Of a stretch of DNA of 64,000 nucleotides, positions 9,508 through 19,290 are shown piece after piece. The notes under the pieces are model-generated. The model had not been told where the DNA came from and did not search any database. It saw only the letters and a program-made list of their open reading frames with translations. How positions within the stretch are numbered: the first letter of the stretch is position 1; each line of letters starts with the position of its first letter. The translations under genes and the position numbers were made by a program. The DNA lies in contig JAEEXN010000002.1 in NCBI GenBank assembly GCA_016291595.1, positions 50,991-114,990 of the forward strand, written 5' to 3'. The DNA is from Prevotella sp. GTDB lineage: Bacteria > Bacteroidota > Bacteroidia > Bacteroidales > Bacteroidaceae.

Positions 9508-10541
9508 TCATCATCCGTGTCGTGTTCCTCCTACTGTCAATCGCTTTGGCAGTTCTCCCCTGGTTACCCGCTCCGATAGCCGGCAACCTCATATTGATTT
9601 CGCTGGCAGGCATCCCCATTTTCCTCATTGATATCATCCTTTTGCTTACGATTAGGAAAAAGCACAGGCACCGCCATCATCGTCGCCATCACCACCATCG
9701 CGCATGGTACAAAAAACTTAACGGTTGGCGCATCGCATTCATAGTTGTCATCATAGCTTTGTTTCCGATGCTTCGTGGCTATCTGCCACTTTGGGGCAAC
9801 CAGTCAACGCCCAATACAAAACATCCGACACCTCTGACTATTGTTAGCTGGAATGCCGACAAGTTTTCGTTAAGCAGCAAGACTCTACATGCATCATCCA
9901 TGATTATCGATGAATTTAAGCCAGATATCATTTGCATACAAGAACGTCCGCACGACACACTCATGCCTTGGGACAGTATCAAAGCGGCCTTTCCAAACCA
10001 CCCTTACACCATCAAGAACACACGTGAAGACGAGATTCTGAACCTGGCAGTATTAAGCAAATACCCAATCAGTAATCTCCGAGAATACTATTATCCCAAA
10101 TCCTTTAACAAAGCACTTCGGGTTGACCTGCAAGTAGAAGAACGACAGATTCGCCTTTTTAACATCCATCTTGAAACCACCAGCATGGGAACGAAAGACA
10201 TTGAAGATTCTACTCCCGATGCCGTGAAGATGATAAATAAGAGTGTTTCGCGCAATCAGCAAGCCTTTGAACTTTTCGAAGCCGTTGACCGCAGTACAAG
10301 CCCTGTAATTCTTTGCGGTGATTTCAATGACACCCGATGTGGCTATCCTTACCGACTTTTTACTACACAATTAACCGACTTATCCCGTATAAAACCTTTT
10401 TCAAGTTCTTATCAGGGATATGGCAATCTGTTGAAAATCGATTACATCCTATATAGCAAAGGGTTTACCCCCTCCACATACCAACTTATCGAAAACGAGT
10501 GGAGTGACCATAAGATACAAGTAGGCAAGTTGTATTTTTAA
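9504..10541 (+). CDS. Membrane-anchored endonuclease/exonuclease/phosphatase (EEP) family protein
   Basis: N-terminal TMs, His-rich KKHRHRHHRRHHHHR loop, then EEP motifs VSWNAD, IICIQERP, FNIHLETTS, LCGDFND, SDHKI. Confidence 0.85.
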   Translation: MIIIRVVFLLLSIALAVLPWLPAPIAGNLILISLAGIPIFLIDIILLLTIRKKHRHRHHRRHHHHRAWYKKLNGWRIAFIVVIIALFPMLRGYLPLWGNQSTPNTKHPTPLTIVSWNADKFSLSSKTLHASSMIIDEFKPDIICIQERPHDTLMPWDSIKAAFPNHPYTIKNTREDEILNLAVLSKYPISNLREYYYPKSFNKALRVDLQVEERQIRLFNIHLETTSMGTKDIEDSTPDAVKMINKSVSRNQQAFELFEAVDRSTSPVILCGDFNDTRCGYPYRLFTTQLTDLSRIKPFSSSYQGYGNLLKIDYILYSKGFTPSTYQLIENEWSDHKIQVGKLYF

Positions 10542-10550
10542 ACAGATTCC

Positions 10551-10581
10551 TTTGTGTCATCAGTTTTTTTGACTATCTTTG
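10551..10581 (+). promoter_or_regulatory. Strong Bacteroidota-type promoter for the first glycan operon
   Basis: TTTG (10551-10554), 19-nt spacer, TATCTTTG (10574-10581). Confidence 0.75.
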
Positions 10582-10613
10582 CACTGTATTCTAACTATAT
10601 ATAGTTAAACTGC

Positions 10614-10744
10614 GGACATCTCGTGTGTCCCTATGCGGCGTAATATTCATAGTTCGATACCCTTCTTGGATAAATGATAATCTGTGTTTTATGTAAAAAA
10701 CGCAGAAAGGAAGGGTGTGGAATCAAGTGGATTAGTATTACGCC
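10614..10744 (+). promoter_or_regulatory. Highly structured 5' leader (candidate cis-regulatory RNA)
   Basis: Hairpin GGACA/TGTCC (10614-10630) and three nested helices: 10637-10645/10736-10744 (GGCGTAATA/TATTACGCC), 10657-10665/10710-10718, 10681-10690/10697-10706. Confidence 0.6.
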
Positions 10745-10783
10745 CTCCATATTTCAGTCTATAGAGTATTATTTCCTGTTTTA

Positions 10784-12304
10784 ATGACAGAAAACCTAAG
10801 GAAAAAAACATTCAAAGGAATTGTATGGAGTTATGTCAGTAAATTTGGAACACAAATTGCTGCCATCTTACCAGCAATGATTCTAACTCGTCTGCTTGAG
10901 CCTTCTGATTACGGACTTATTGCCATGACCGGTATTTTTACTGGCATAGCGTTTTTATTGGCAGATGGTGGATTCGGTACAGCCTTAATTCAAAAGAAAG
11001 ATGCAGATCATTTAGATTATTGCAGTGTTTTCTATTTCAATCTGTCTGTACACATACTAATGTATATTTGTGTGTTCTTTGCTGCCCCATATTGCGCATC
11101 ATATTTTAATGAAGAAAGACTAACACCTATCATAAGGATTAGTGCACTTAACTTGGTGTTTCTGGCAATCGGAAACATTCATGCAAATCTTTTAAAGAAA
11201 CAACTTGAATTCAAGAAGCCTGCCATAAGAAACATTACCGTTCAAATAATCTCTGCCGTTATTGCTATTATACTTGCTTTTGCAGGTTATGGAGTCTGGG
11301 CACTTGTCGTACAGGGATTATGCCAAACACTAATGGGAAGCATCGCCAATTGGATGATTTCCAAGTGGCGTCCCACGATGACTTTTTCATTTTCCAGAAT
11401 ACGACAATTGTTTAAATTCGGATCTAATATTCTCCTGTCTGGAGTAATAGGATATGTATTGGGCAGAGTTTATGATATCATTATAGGCAAATACTATTCA
11501 TCAAAAGACTTAGCTCTATACAACAGAGGTTTCACTACTGCAGCAATATTTAGCGATTCTTTAAGTGGAATGTATACATCTGTTGCTTTTCCGTTATTCT
11601 CTAAAATGCAAAGCGACAAGCAAAGACTATTGCTAAATGTCCGAAGGTTCGTAATTATTAGTTGCATGGTCATGTTTCCTGTGACGATGGTCATGATTGT
11701 CTTAGCATCACCTTTCATTATATTCATGTATTCATCGAAATGGATATTAGTGATTCCTTTTTTCCAATTAGTCTGTATCATGTCGTTGTTTTCTCCCATT
11801 ATAGGACTTTCAGAAACGATGTTGTTGGCCCTTGGCAGCTCGGACAAATACTTAATCCTCTCAATTATAAGAAAGATCTTTTTTGTAATCGCAGCATTGA
11901 TTACATGGCGATATGGAATTATCTATATGCTTCTAGGTCAAATCGCATGTAGGATAATTGAATTGTTGATACTAAACCTTTTTATACGAGAAAAAGTCAA
12001 CTATTCCATGTGGAAGTTTGCAAAAGACCTCGTACCCTATACCTTTATCTCGTTACTTATAATGGCCACAGCTTATGGTGTGGATTATTTAACAAACAGC
12101 CTTCTTACAACATTTCACTTACATGAAATGATTCACTCTGCCATTAGATTGATTGTCTGTGGCGGAATTTCCATTTCATTATTCTTATTGATTTATATAC
12201 GCACAGGGTTATACGGATATAAAGAATTACTTTTATTTGTTAATGATTCCATAGGAAGTAACAGCTTCTTACACAAGCTTGCTCCTAAAGGCATGGATTT
12301 ATGA
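10784..12304 (+). CDS. Wzx-like lipopolysaccharide/oligosaccharide flippase
   Basis: Multi-TM polysaccharide transporter; N-terminus KGIVWSYVSKFGTQIAAILPAMILTRLLEPSDYGLIAM. Confidence 0.9.
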   Translation: MTENLRKKTFKGIVWSYVSKFGTQIAAILPAMILTRLLEPSDYGLIAMTGIFTGIAFLLADGGFGTALIQKKDADHLDYCSVFYFNLSVHILMYICVFFAAPYCASYFNEERLTPIIRISALNLVFLAIGNIHANLLKKQLEFKKPAIRNITVQIISAVIAIILAFAGYGVWALVVQGLCQTLMGSIANWMISKWRPTMTFSFSRIRQLFKFGSNILLSGVIGYVLGRVYDIIIGKYYSSKDLALYNRGFTTAAIFSDSLSGMYTSVAFPLFSKMQSDKQRLLLNVRRFVIISCMVMFPVTMVMIVLASPFIIFMYSSKWILVIPFFQLVCIMSLFSPIIGLSETMLLALGSSDKYLILSIIRKIFFVIAALITWRYGIIYMLLGQIACRIIELLILNLFIREKVNYSMWKFAKDLVPYTFISLLIMATAYGVDYLTNSLLTTFHLHEMIHSAIRLIVCGGISISLFLLIYIRTGLYGYKELLLFVNDSIGSNSFLHKLAPKGMDL

Positions 12305-12314
12305 TATTTAAGAT

Positions 12315-13109
12315 ATGCTTTCAATCATTACTATCAATTATAACAACATAAATGGGCTTCAGAACACATTACAGAGCGTTTTCTGTCAGTCTCGTCATGA
12401 TTTCGAATGGATTGTTATCGATGGAGGTTCAACAGACGGCAGCAAAGAATTATTAGAGAAATATACCAACCGGATCAACTATTGGGTTAGTGAACCTGAC
12501 CATGGTATATACGAAGCCATGAACAAAGGAATAAAAGTTGCAAAAGGCGACTATCTGCAGTTCCTCAATTCCGGTGACTGCCTTGCCGACAAGGATATAA
12601 TCAAACAATTCTGTGAAAGAGATAACACAGAGGATGTAATCTACGGAAATGCAATTATAGTAGATTCCAATAACAAAGAGATAAAACATTTTCATGCACC
12701 AGACTTTGTCAGACTCTCCTATTTTTACAGCCATGCACTGAACCATCAAGCTACTTTCTTCTCGAAGCATTGTTTTGAGCATTGCTTGTATAATGAGAAT
12801 AACCGAATAGCCTCTGACTTGGAACTATATATGTATTTGTTATACCATGGTTTCTCTTTTGCTAAGTGGGATCAGTACATTGTTAGGTACGAAAATACAG
12901 GAATAAGCAGTGTTGATACAAGTAATAGTGAGTTTTCCGGAATTACCGACAGAATTCTACCTAAAGGAATTAAAGCCGATTATAAGGAAATGATTCAGTT
13001 CCGTGATGTAGATCTAGCTATTATGATTAAGAGAATCATCAACTCTAACCGCCTTATCAGATATATAGCAAGAATTGTGCTCTATCCAATTTATTGGATT
13101 GCAAAATGA
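12315..13109 (+). CDS. Glycosyltransferase family 2
   Basis: MLSIITINYNNINGLQNTLQSVFCQ...WIVIDGGSTDGS. Confidence 0.9.
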   Translation: MLSIITINYNNINGLQNTLQSVFCQSRHDFEWIVIDGGSTDGSKELLEKYTNRINYWVSEPDHGIYEAMNKGIKVAKGDYLQFLNSGDCLADKDIIKQFCERDNTEDVIYGNAIIVDSNNKEIKHFHAPDFVRLSYFYSHALNHQATFFSKHCFEHCLYNENNRIASDLELYMYLLYHGFSFAKWDQYIVRYENTGISSVDTSNSEFSGITDRILPKGIKADYKEMIQFRDVDLAIMIKRIINSNRLIRYIARIVLYPIYWIAK

Positions 13110-14278
13110 TGAAAAAAATCTTTTTCTTTGTTCACAGCATGAATGTCGGTGGAGTGGAGAAAGCTTTACTTGGTTTGCTATCTGCCATTCCGATGGATAA
13201 ATACGAAGTTCATCTAGGATTAATACATGAAAAAGGTGGTTTCTTGGGCTTTTTACCAAAGGAAGTAATAATACACGAGATATCGGTATATAACAAGTAT
13301 TGGCGATTGATTAATGATCCTCCTTTGTGGAACGTCAAGTCTCTGTTGAAGCAAGGGCATATTATTGAAGCACTGATTCATTTTTTCCTATACATCCAGT
13401 TTAAACTGACGCAGAATCGGTATTGGTTCTATCAATACTTGCTTCGCAAAGAACCTATGATGTCAGAAAAGTTTGATTTAGCAGTATCTTTTGCAGGTCC
13501 TTCACAAATGATGGATTACTATATCTGTGAAAAAGTTAATGCTAAAGTGAAGTGTGGATGGATACATTTTGATGTGTCAAAATTTGGTATCGACAAAGGA
13601 ATGACTGCTAAACTTTATAAAAAGTATCAGAAGATTTTTATCGTTTCTGAAACGGCAAAAGAGATTTTTGATGGAATTTTCCCGCAGTTTAAGAATAAGA
13701 CAGAGGTTTTTTATAATATCGTGTCCCAAAATCAAGTCATTCATCTGGCCGAACAAGGTGACAGCTTTTCTGATCATTTTAATGGCAAGCGCATTCTAAC
13801 TGTGGGACGTATTTTTGAAGAAAAAGGACAGCGAGTGGCAATAGAGGCATTAAAACTACTTTTGGACAAAGGGGTAGATGTTAAGTGGTACTTTGTTGGG
13901 GATGGTAAGGACAAGGAGTTCTGTCAGTTGCTTGCTGAAAACCTGGGGATTGCAGATCATGTCGTATTCCTTGATACACAAACGAACCCATACGGATACA
14001 TGAAAGACTGTGACATTTATATGCAGCCATCACGCCATGAGGGTTTTTGCATCACGCTGGCCGAGGCACTCTGCTTCGGGCACCCTATTGTTGCTACAGA
14101 CTTTACTGGTGCCCGAGAGCAATTAAAAGATAGAGAGAATGGTGTGGTAACGGGCATGTCAGCCAATGAGATAGAAAAAGGGTTAGAGGAAATACTTGCA
14201 TCGGGTTGCAAAAGTTGCTCTGTCCACTCTGTACCAGTACCTGAGATTAAGCCCTTTACCGATTTATTATGTGACTAA
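13106..14278 (+). CDS. Glycosyltransferase family 4
   Basis: MMKKIFFFVHSMNVGGVEKALLGLLSA; PSRHEGFCITLAEALCFGHPIVATDFTGAREQ. Confidence 0.88.
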   Translation: MMKKIFFFVHSMNVGGVEKALLGLLSAIPMDKYEVHLGLIHEKGGFLGFLPKEVIIHEISVYNKYWRLINDPPLWNVKSLLKQGHIIEALIHFFLYIQFKLTQNRYWFYQYLLRKEPMMSEKFDLAVSFAGPSQMMDYYICEKVNAKVKCGWIHFDVSKFGIDKGMTAKLYKKYQKIFIVSETAKEIFDGIFPQFKNKTEVFYNIVSQNQVIHLAEQGDSFSDHFNGKRILTVGRIFEEKGQRVAIEALKLLLDKGVDVKWYFVGDGKDKEFCQLLAENLGIADHVVFLDTQTNPYGYMKDCDIYMQPSRHEGFCITLAEALCFGHPIVATDFTGAREQLKDRENGVVTGMSANEIEKGLEEILASGCKSCSVHSVPVPEIKPFTDLLCD

Positions 14279-14280
14279 GC

Positions 14281-15273
14281 ATGAAACAAATATCTGTCAT
14301 CGTTCCCATATACAATGTGCAAGATTATCTTCGAAACTGCCTGGACAGTTTATATAAGCAATGGAATCCCAGCATTGAAGTAATTCTTGTAAACGACGGC
14401 TCGACAGACTTCTCGCTGAGCATATGTAAGGAATATCAAAAAAACTTTCCTGAGACAATTATCATAAATAAGCCAAATGGAGGTCTTTCTGATGCACGGA
14501 ATGCAGGTACAGCGATAGCAACGGGTGAATTTATTTATTACATGGATAGTGATGATTGGTTAGCTGCCGATGCGCTGAAAACTCTATCATGTTTTGCGAT
14601 CAAGAACCATTGTGACGTGGTTCAAGGCGGTTTTTACTATGCCTATGACGATTATTTGCTATTGGATGAAAGATATGTAAAAGCGGGTAAGGAACCATTT
14701 GTGCTGGCAAGGACTGAGGCCATGACCGAATTAATTAAACAACAGTATATCAAGAATTTTGCATGGGGAAAGTTGTACAAGACGGATATTGTAAAGGGAC
14801 ATCCATTTCCCAAAGGAAAATTCTATGAGGATTCTTTTTGGCAGCACCTCATTATTCATGAAACGAAGACATATGGCGTTATTCCTTCCCCACTCTACTA
14901 TTACCGTCAAAGGAAAGGAGGTATTTCGGGTGAGTTCTCAGAGAGAAACATGGACTTACTCATGGGAAATGAGCAACGCCTTTTGTTCATTAGCGACAAC
15001 TATCCTGAGCTGAAAGAGCCTATGGCGGCTATGCTTTGGAAACTTTGCAGTCAATTCAATGACATTGCAAAGAGATGTGGGAAAAAGGATATTAAATTAT
15101 TATATGAGGAGCAACTACAGACTATTGAAAAAAAATACCACCCTCTGCTACATAAAGATGCACAATATCGTATTTCGCATCATTTGCAGGCAGTAAAGCC
15201 TTTATGTCAGTTAGTGACAAGAGTTTACAACCGATTGTTCGGCAAGAAACTAACCAAAATAGAATTATCATGA
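14281..15273 (+). CDS. Glycosyltransferase family 2
   Basis: MKQISVIVPIYNVQDYLRNCLDSLYKQ; DDGSTD-like and DSDDW motifs. Confidence 0.9.
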   Translation: MKQISVIVPIYNVQDYLRNCLDSLYKQWNPSIEVILVNDGSTDFSLSICKEYQKNFPETIIINKPNGGLSDARNAGTAIATGEFIYYMDSDDWLAADALKTLSCFAIKNHCDVVQGGFYYAYDDYLLLDERYVKAGKEPFVLARTEAMTELIKQQYIKNFAWGKLYKTDIVKGHPFPKGKFYEDSFWQHLIIHETKTYGVIPSPLYYYRQRKGGISGEFSERNMDLLMGNEQRLLFISDNYPELKEPMAAMLWKLCSQFNDIAKRCGKKDIKLLYEEQLQTIEKKYHPLLHKDAQYRISHHLQAVKPLCQLVTRVYNRLFGKKLTKIELS

Positions 15274-16394
15274 AGAATATTCTTTTCATAATTATCAATT
15301 GGATTTGCAACCGCCTACCCATCAATCGGAAGAAGATCTTTTTCATGAGCTATTATGGCAGTCAATATGGATGCAATCCTAAATATTTGAGCGAATATTT
15401 TGTGAAGAATCTCCCAGAATGGGATGTGGTCTGGGCCTTTACTGAACCAGATAAGCACGAACATATTGGTATCCGAAAAGTGCGATATATGTCTATGCGC
15501 TTTTTTTACGAATTATGCACAAGCAAAGCACTTGTGACCAACTATAGGATGATAAAGCTATACAAAAAGAGAAAAGAGCAGATATATATTCAGACATGGC
15601 ACAGTTCTTTGCGTTTGAAGATGATTGAAAGCGACGCGGAACAGTCTCTGCCTCCTCATTATGTCGATATGGCAAAAAGAGATTCTAAGCAGATTAGTGC
15701 ATTGCTATCTGGCTGCCGGTTTAGCACAGAAATCTTTAAGCGTTGTTTCTGGTATGATGGACCCATTATCCCTTCCGGAACACCTCGCGAAGACCTTTTA
15801 TTTTCCGATAATGTTTCTCTGAAGAGGGACATTCGGCTGAAACTGGGGGTTGGAATGAATGCCAAACTCTTATTATATGCGCCGACCTTTAGAAAAGACT
15901 ACTCATTAAGATACTATAACATTCAATTCGGGCCATTGATTGAGACGCTTCATGATAAATGGGGAGGCGAATGGATTGTTATTCTACGTTTGCACCCTCA
16001 TCTGAAAGACTTTTCCAAATTGTTGATGAACAATGACAAAAACATTGTTGACGCAACAAGCTATGATGACATTCAAGAATTGCTTTACGTGGCCGATGCG
16101 GTCATATCTGATTATTCAAGTCTCATTTTTGACTTCGCCATTACCCGCCGTCCTTGTTTGCTGTATGTACCAGACTTGGCAGAATACACAGAAAAGGACC
16201 GAACCCTATATTTTGACATTGATAAGTTGCCATTTCCAAAATGCCAAAATCATGACCAATTACTCAAATGCATTGAAACTTTTAACAGAAATGAATATAT
16301 AGCAAAAGTTGATGCATTTATGCAGCAGATTGGTTCATATGAAACAGGAAACTCATGCGAGAACGTTGCCCAATATATTATTGAAAACGTATAA
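15270..16394 (+). CDS. CDP-glycerol:poly(glycerophosphate) glycerophosphotransferase family (TagB/TagF-like)
   Basis: ATGA-coupled start; YIQTWHSSLRLK, PSGTPREDLL, LLYAPTFRKDYS, ISDYSSLIFDFAITRRP motifs. Confidence 0.85.
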   Translation: MKNILFIIINWICNRLPINRKKIFFMSYYGSQYGCNPKYLSEYFVKNLPEWDVVWAFTEPDKHEHIGIRKVRYMSMRFFYELCTSKALVTNYRMIKLYKKRKEQIYIQTWHSSLRLKMIESDAEQSLPPHYVDMAKRDSKQISALLSGCRFSTEIFKRCFWYDGPIIPSGTPREDLLFSDNVSLKRDIRLKLGVGMNAKLLLYAPTFRKDYSLRYYNIQFGPLIETLHDKWGGEWIVILRLHPHLKDFSKLLMNNDKNIVDATSYDDIQELLYVADAVISDYSSLIFDFAITRRPCLLYVPDLAEYTEKDRTLYFDIDKLPFPKCQNHDQLLKCIETFNRNEYIAKVDAFMQQIGSYETGNSCENVAQYIIENV

Positions 16395-16395
16395 T

Positions 16396-16818
16396 ATGGA
16401 AAAAAGAGTTATTGGCTATACTACAGGCGTGTTCGATATGTTCCACATCGGGCATTTGAACATTTTACGCCGAGCTAAAGAGCAGTGTGATTATCTTATC
16501 GTGGGAGTCAGCACAGATGAGCTATGTGCATCATATAAACACAAAAAGCCTATCATTCCCTATGAGGAAAGAAAAGCCATTGTAGAAGCCATCCGTTACG
16601 TTGATGAGGTAGTGCCTCAAATAGATAGAGACAAATATGGTGCATGGGAACGGATCAGATTCGACCGCATGTTTGTTGGAGATGACTGGAAAGGCTCACC
16701 ACTTTTCTCTGAGCTTGAAGAAAAGTTTAAGAAAGTTGGGGTTGAGATAATTTACTTCCCATACACAAGAGGAACCTCATCAACAGAATTGAGAGACAAA
16801 CTAGACCAGCTAGGATGA
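16396..16818 (+). CDS. tagD: Cytidylyltransferase, glycerol-3-phosphate cytidylyltransferase-like
   Basis: YTTGVFDMFHIGHLNILRRAKEQCDYLIVGVSTDEL (HxGH) and RTEGISTT-like RGTSSTEL motif. Confidence 0.85.
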   Translation: MEKRVIGYTTGVFDMFHIGHLNILRRAKEQCDYLIVGVSTDELCASYKHKKPIIPYEERKAIVEAIRYVDEVVPQIDRDKYGAWERIRFDRMFVGDDWKGSPLFSELEEKFKKVGVEIIYFPYTRGTSSTELRDKLDQLG

Positions 16819-17999
16819 GGAAAAAGAAACTTTTGATTGTCATTGAATCTTTAGCAGCTGCTGGAGCTGAGAAAAGCTTGATTTCGTTTCTTTCTGCACT
16901 CGATTACTCGCGTTTTGAGGTTGATCTCCAATTATTTAAATATGGCGGAGAATTTGAGCAGTATTTACCTAATGAGGTTAATCTGCTTTCTCCTCTCGAT
17001 TATACAGTTTTCGTAGAAAAAAGGTTAGGAGCCCAACTTCTTTCCTTCGATTTTAAAAAACTATTGGCAAGAATTAAGTATTCAATTGCTATTAGACAGG
17101 GTATTACTTTTCACATGGACAAAGCACGCATGTACTGGAAACATGTATCTCCATGCTTCCGAACTAATCCAAAAGAATATGACGTTGCTATCGGTTATGC
17201 ACAGGGAATACCTACTTTCTACGTTGTTGATAAAGTCAAAGCTAAACAAAAATGGGGCTGGGTTAACGTCAGTTATAGACCGACTGGTATTAATTATAAG
17301 TTTCAGGAACGTTTCTACGAATCTTTAAGCCACATTGTCACAGTATCCAACTCTGCTTTCGATGTATTTTCAGAGATATACCCGCAGTTTAAACAGAAGA
17401 TGCTGGTCTTATGGGATATGCTCGATGCCAATCTTATCCAAAAGATGGCAGAGATTAAAAAAGAAAGCCAAATAGACAAAAGTATTCCCTCTCTCCTGAC
17501 CATAGCCCGTTTAAACAAGACGCAAAAGGGATATGATATCATATTGGGAGCCTGCAAGATTCTTCGAAACCGTGGTTTACATTTCAAGTGGTATGCCATT
17601 GGCCGTGGAACGTATAAGGAGGAGATGGATCAATTTATAGCTGAGAATCAATTAGAAGAAACCTTTATCTTTTTGGGAACAACACCAAACCCATACCCTT
17701 ATATTAAGGATGCCACCATCTACGTGCAGACGTCCAGACATGAGGGGTATGGATTATCTATTGCCGAGGCACGTATATTAAATACACCTGTCGTAACTAC
17801 TGAATTCGATGCTGTATACAACCAGATGATACCTGAGAAAAACGGATTGGTCGTAAAACAAGATCCTGTAGCAGTAGCAGATGCCATACAACGATTGTTA
17901 ACTGACCAAGAATTATATAATTCTATCGTAGAATATCAGAAACAAGAAAAGAAAGGTAACACGGAAGAAATAGAAAAGTTTTATAATCTTATTCAATGA
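16815..17999 (+). CDS. Glycosyltransferase family 4
   Basis: ESLAAAGAEKSLISFLSAL; TSRHEGYGLSIAEARILNTPVVTTEF. Confidence 0.88.
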   Translation: MRKKKLLIVIESLAAAGAEKSLISFLSALDYSRFEVDLQLFKYGGEFEQYLPNEVNLLSPLDYTVFVEKRLGAQLLSFDFKKLLARIKYSIAIRQGITFHMDKARMYWKHVSPCFRTNPKEYDVAIGYAQGIPTFYVVDKVKAKQKWGWVNVSYRPTGINYKFQERFYESLSHIVTVSNSAFDVFSEIYPQFKQKMLVLWDMLDANLIQKMAEIKKESQIDKSIPSLLTIARLNKTQKGYDIILGACKILRNRGLHFKWYAIGRGTYKEEMDQFIAENQLEETFIFLGTTPNPYPYIKDATIYVQTSRHEGYGLSIAEARILNTPVVTTEFDAVYNQMIPEKNGLVVKQDPVAVADAIQRLLTDQELYNSIVEYQKQEKKGNTEEIEKFYNLIQ

Positions 18000-18063
18000 C
18001 GGAAAATGTCAATTATTGATTAAGTTGCCAATTTCTCGGAATGCCACATCATAGGAATATATA

Positions 18064-19290
18064 ATGAAAAAACGTTTGTTCATAGCCATACACTATCTTG
18101 AGATTGGCGGGGCTGAAATCAGCCTCATTGGTCTGATGCAGGCTTTGGATTACGAAAAATACGACGTAGACCTCTTTGTCTACAGCCATCAGGGCGACTT
18201 GATGCAATATGTTCCTAAGCAGGTACATTTATTGCCAGAGAATCCCACCTATGCTCATATAGAGAAACCGATGAAAGAAGCGTTGAGAAAGGGTTACTAC
18301 GGCATTGTTTGGGGGCGATTGTCAGCACGTCTTAAATATCTGTTTTACAAATGGAGAAAAAAGCCCATTGACAATGCTGCCATCTACCAATATATCTTCA
18401 ATGCTGTAGAGCCTTATTTGCCAAATATCAATCCTGATGTGGAGTACGACTTGGCTATCAGTTTTCTCGCTCCACACAACATTGTACTCAACAAAGTACG
18501 AGCTAAGAAGAAAATCTGCTGGATACACACAGATTACACACACATCGATGTCAACGCCGAGTTGGAATTCCCCATTTGGAGCCGTTTCAATCACATTATT
18601 TCCATTTCGGCTGATGTTACACGCAACTTCCTCAAAGTATTTCCATCGCTTAGGCACAAGATTATCGAGATTGAGAACATCCTATCTTCCAAGTTTGTCA
18701 GACAACGCGCCGATGAGATATCCTTGGAAGAGATTCGTAAAGAGATGCCAGAAGCCGAAGGTGTTGTAAACATCCTTTCTGTGGGACGCTTTTCCTATCC
18801 AAAAAACTACGATAATGTACCGAGTATCTGTAAACGAATAAACCATGAAGCCTCACAAAATTCCAAGTTAGCTTTCCGCTGGTACATCATTGGCTATGGT
18901 GGTGAAGAGGCTCTCATTCGGAAGAAGATAGAAGAAGAAGGAATGCATGACTCCGTCATTCTGCTCGGAAAGAAGAACAACCCCTACCCTTATATCAAAG
19001 CCTGTGACTTTTATGTTCAGCCTTCGCGCTACGAAGGAAAATCGGTTACAGTTCGTGAAGCCCAAATGTTATATAAACCAGTTATCATAACAGACTATCC
19101 CACTGCAAAGAGTCAGATACAAAATGGAATTGACGGTGTCATCGTCCCTATGGAAAATGAACTTTGCGCCAAAGGCATTTACAAAACAATCCTGAATACT
19201 CCTCTCATACAACACATTACCACTTTTCTTCATACCCATGATTATGGGAATATTGAGGAGATAAAGAAACTAGATAAAGTTGCAGAATGA
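18064..19290 (+). CDS. Glycosyltransferase family 4
   Basis: IHYLEIGGAEISLIGLMQALDYEKYDVDLFVY; PSRYEGKSVTVREAQMLYKPVIITDY. Confidence 0.88.
   Translation: MKKRLFIAIHYLEIGGAEISLIGLMQALDYEKYDVDLFVYSHQGDLMQYVPKQVHLLPENPTYAHIEKPMKEALRKGYYGIVWGRLSARLKYLFYKWRKKPIDNAAIYQYIFNAVEPYLPNINPDVEYDLAISFLAPHNIVLNKVRAKKKICWIHTDYTHIDVNAELEFPIWSRFNHIISISADVTRNFLKVFPSLRHKIIEIENILSSKFVRQRADEISLEEIRKEMPEAEGVVNILSVGRFSYPKNYDNVPSICKRINHEASQNSKLAFRWYIIGYGGEEALIRKKIEEEGMHDSVILLGKKNNPYPYIKACDFYVQPSRYEGKSVTVREAQMLYKPVIITDYPTAKSQIQNGIDGVIVPMENELCAKGIYKTILNTPLIQHITTFLHTHDYGNIEEIKKLDKVAE

Noticed and set aside
10637-10744. Invertible (phase-variable) promoter flanked by GGCGTAATA/TATTACGCC
   Set aside because: The recognizable promoter lies outside the repeats, further nested complementarity lies inside, and no invertase is in the window; leader RNA structure is the better explanation, though strain reads showing inversion would reopen it.
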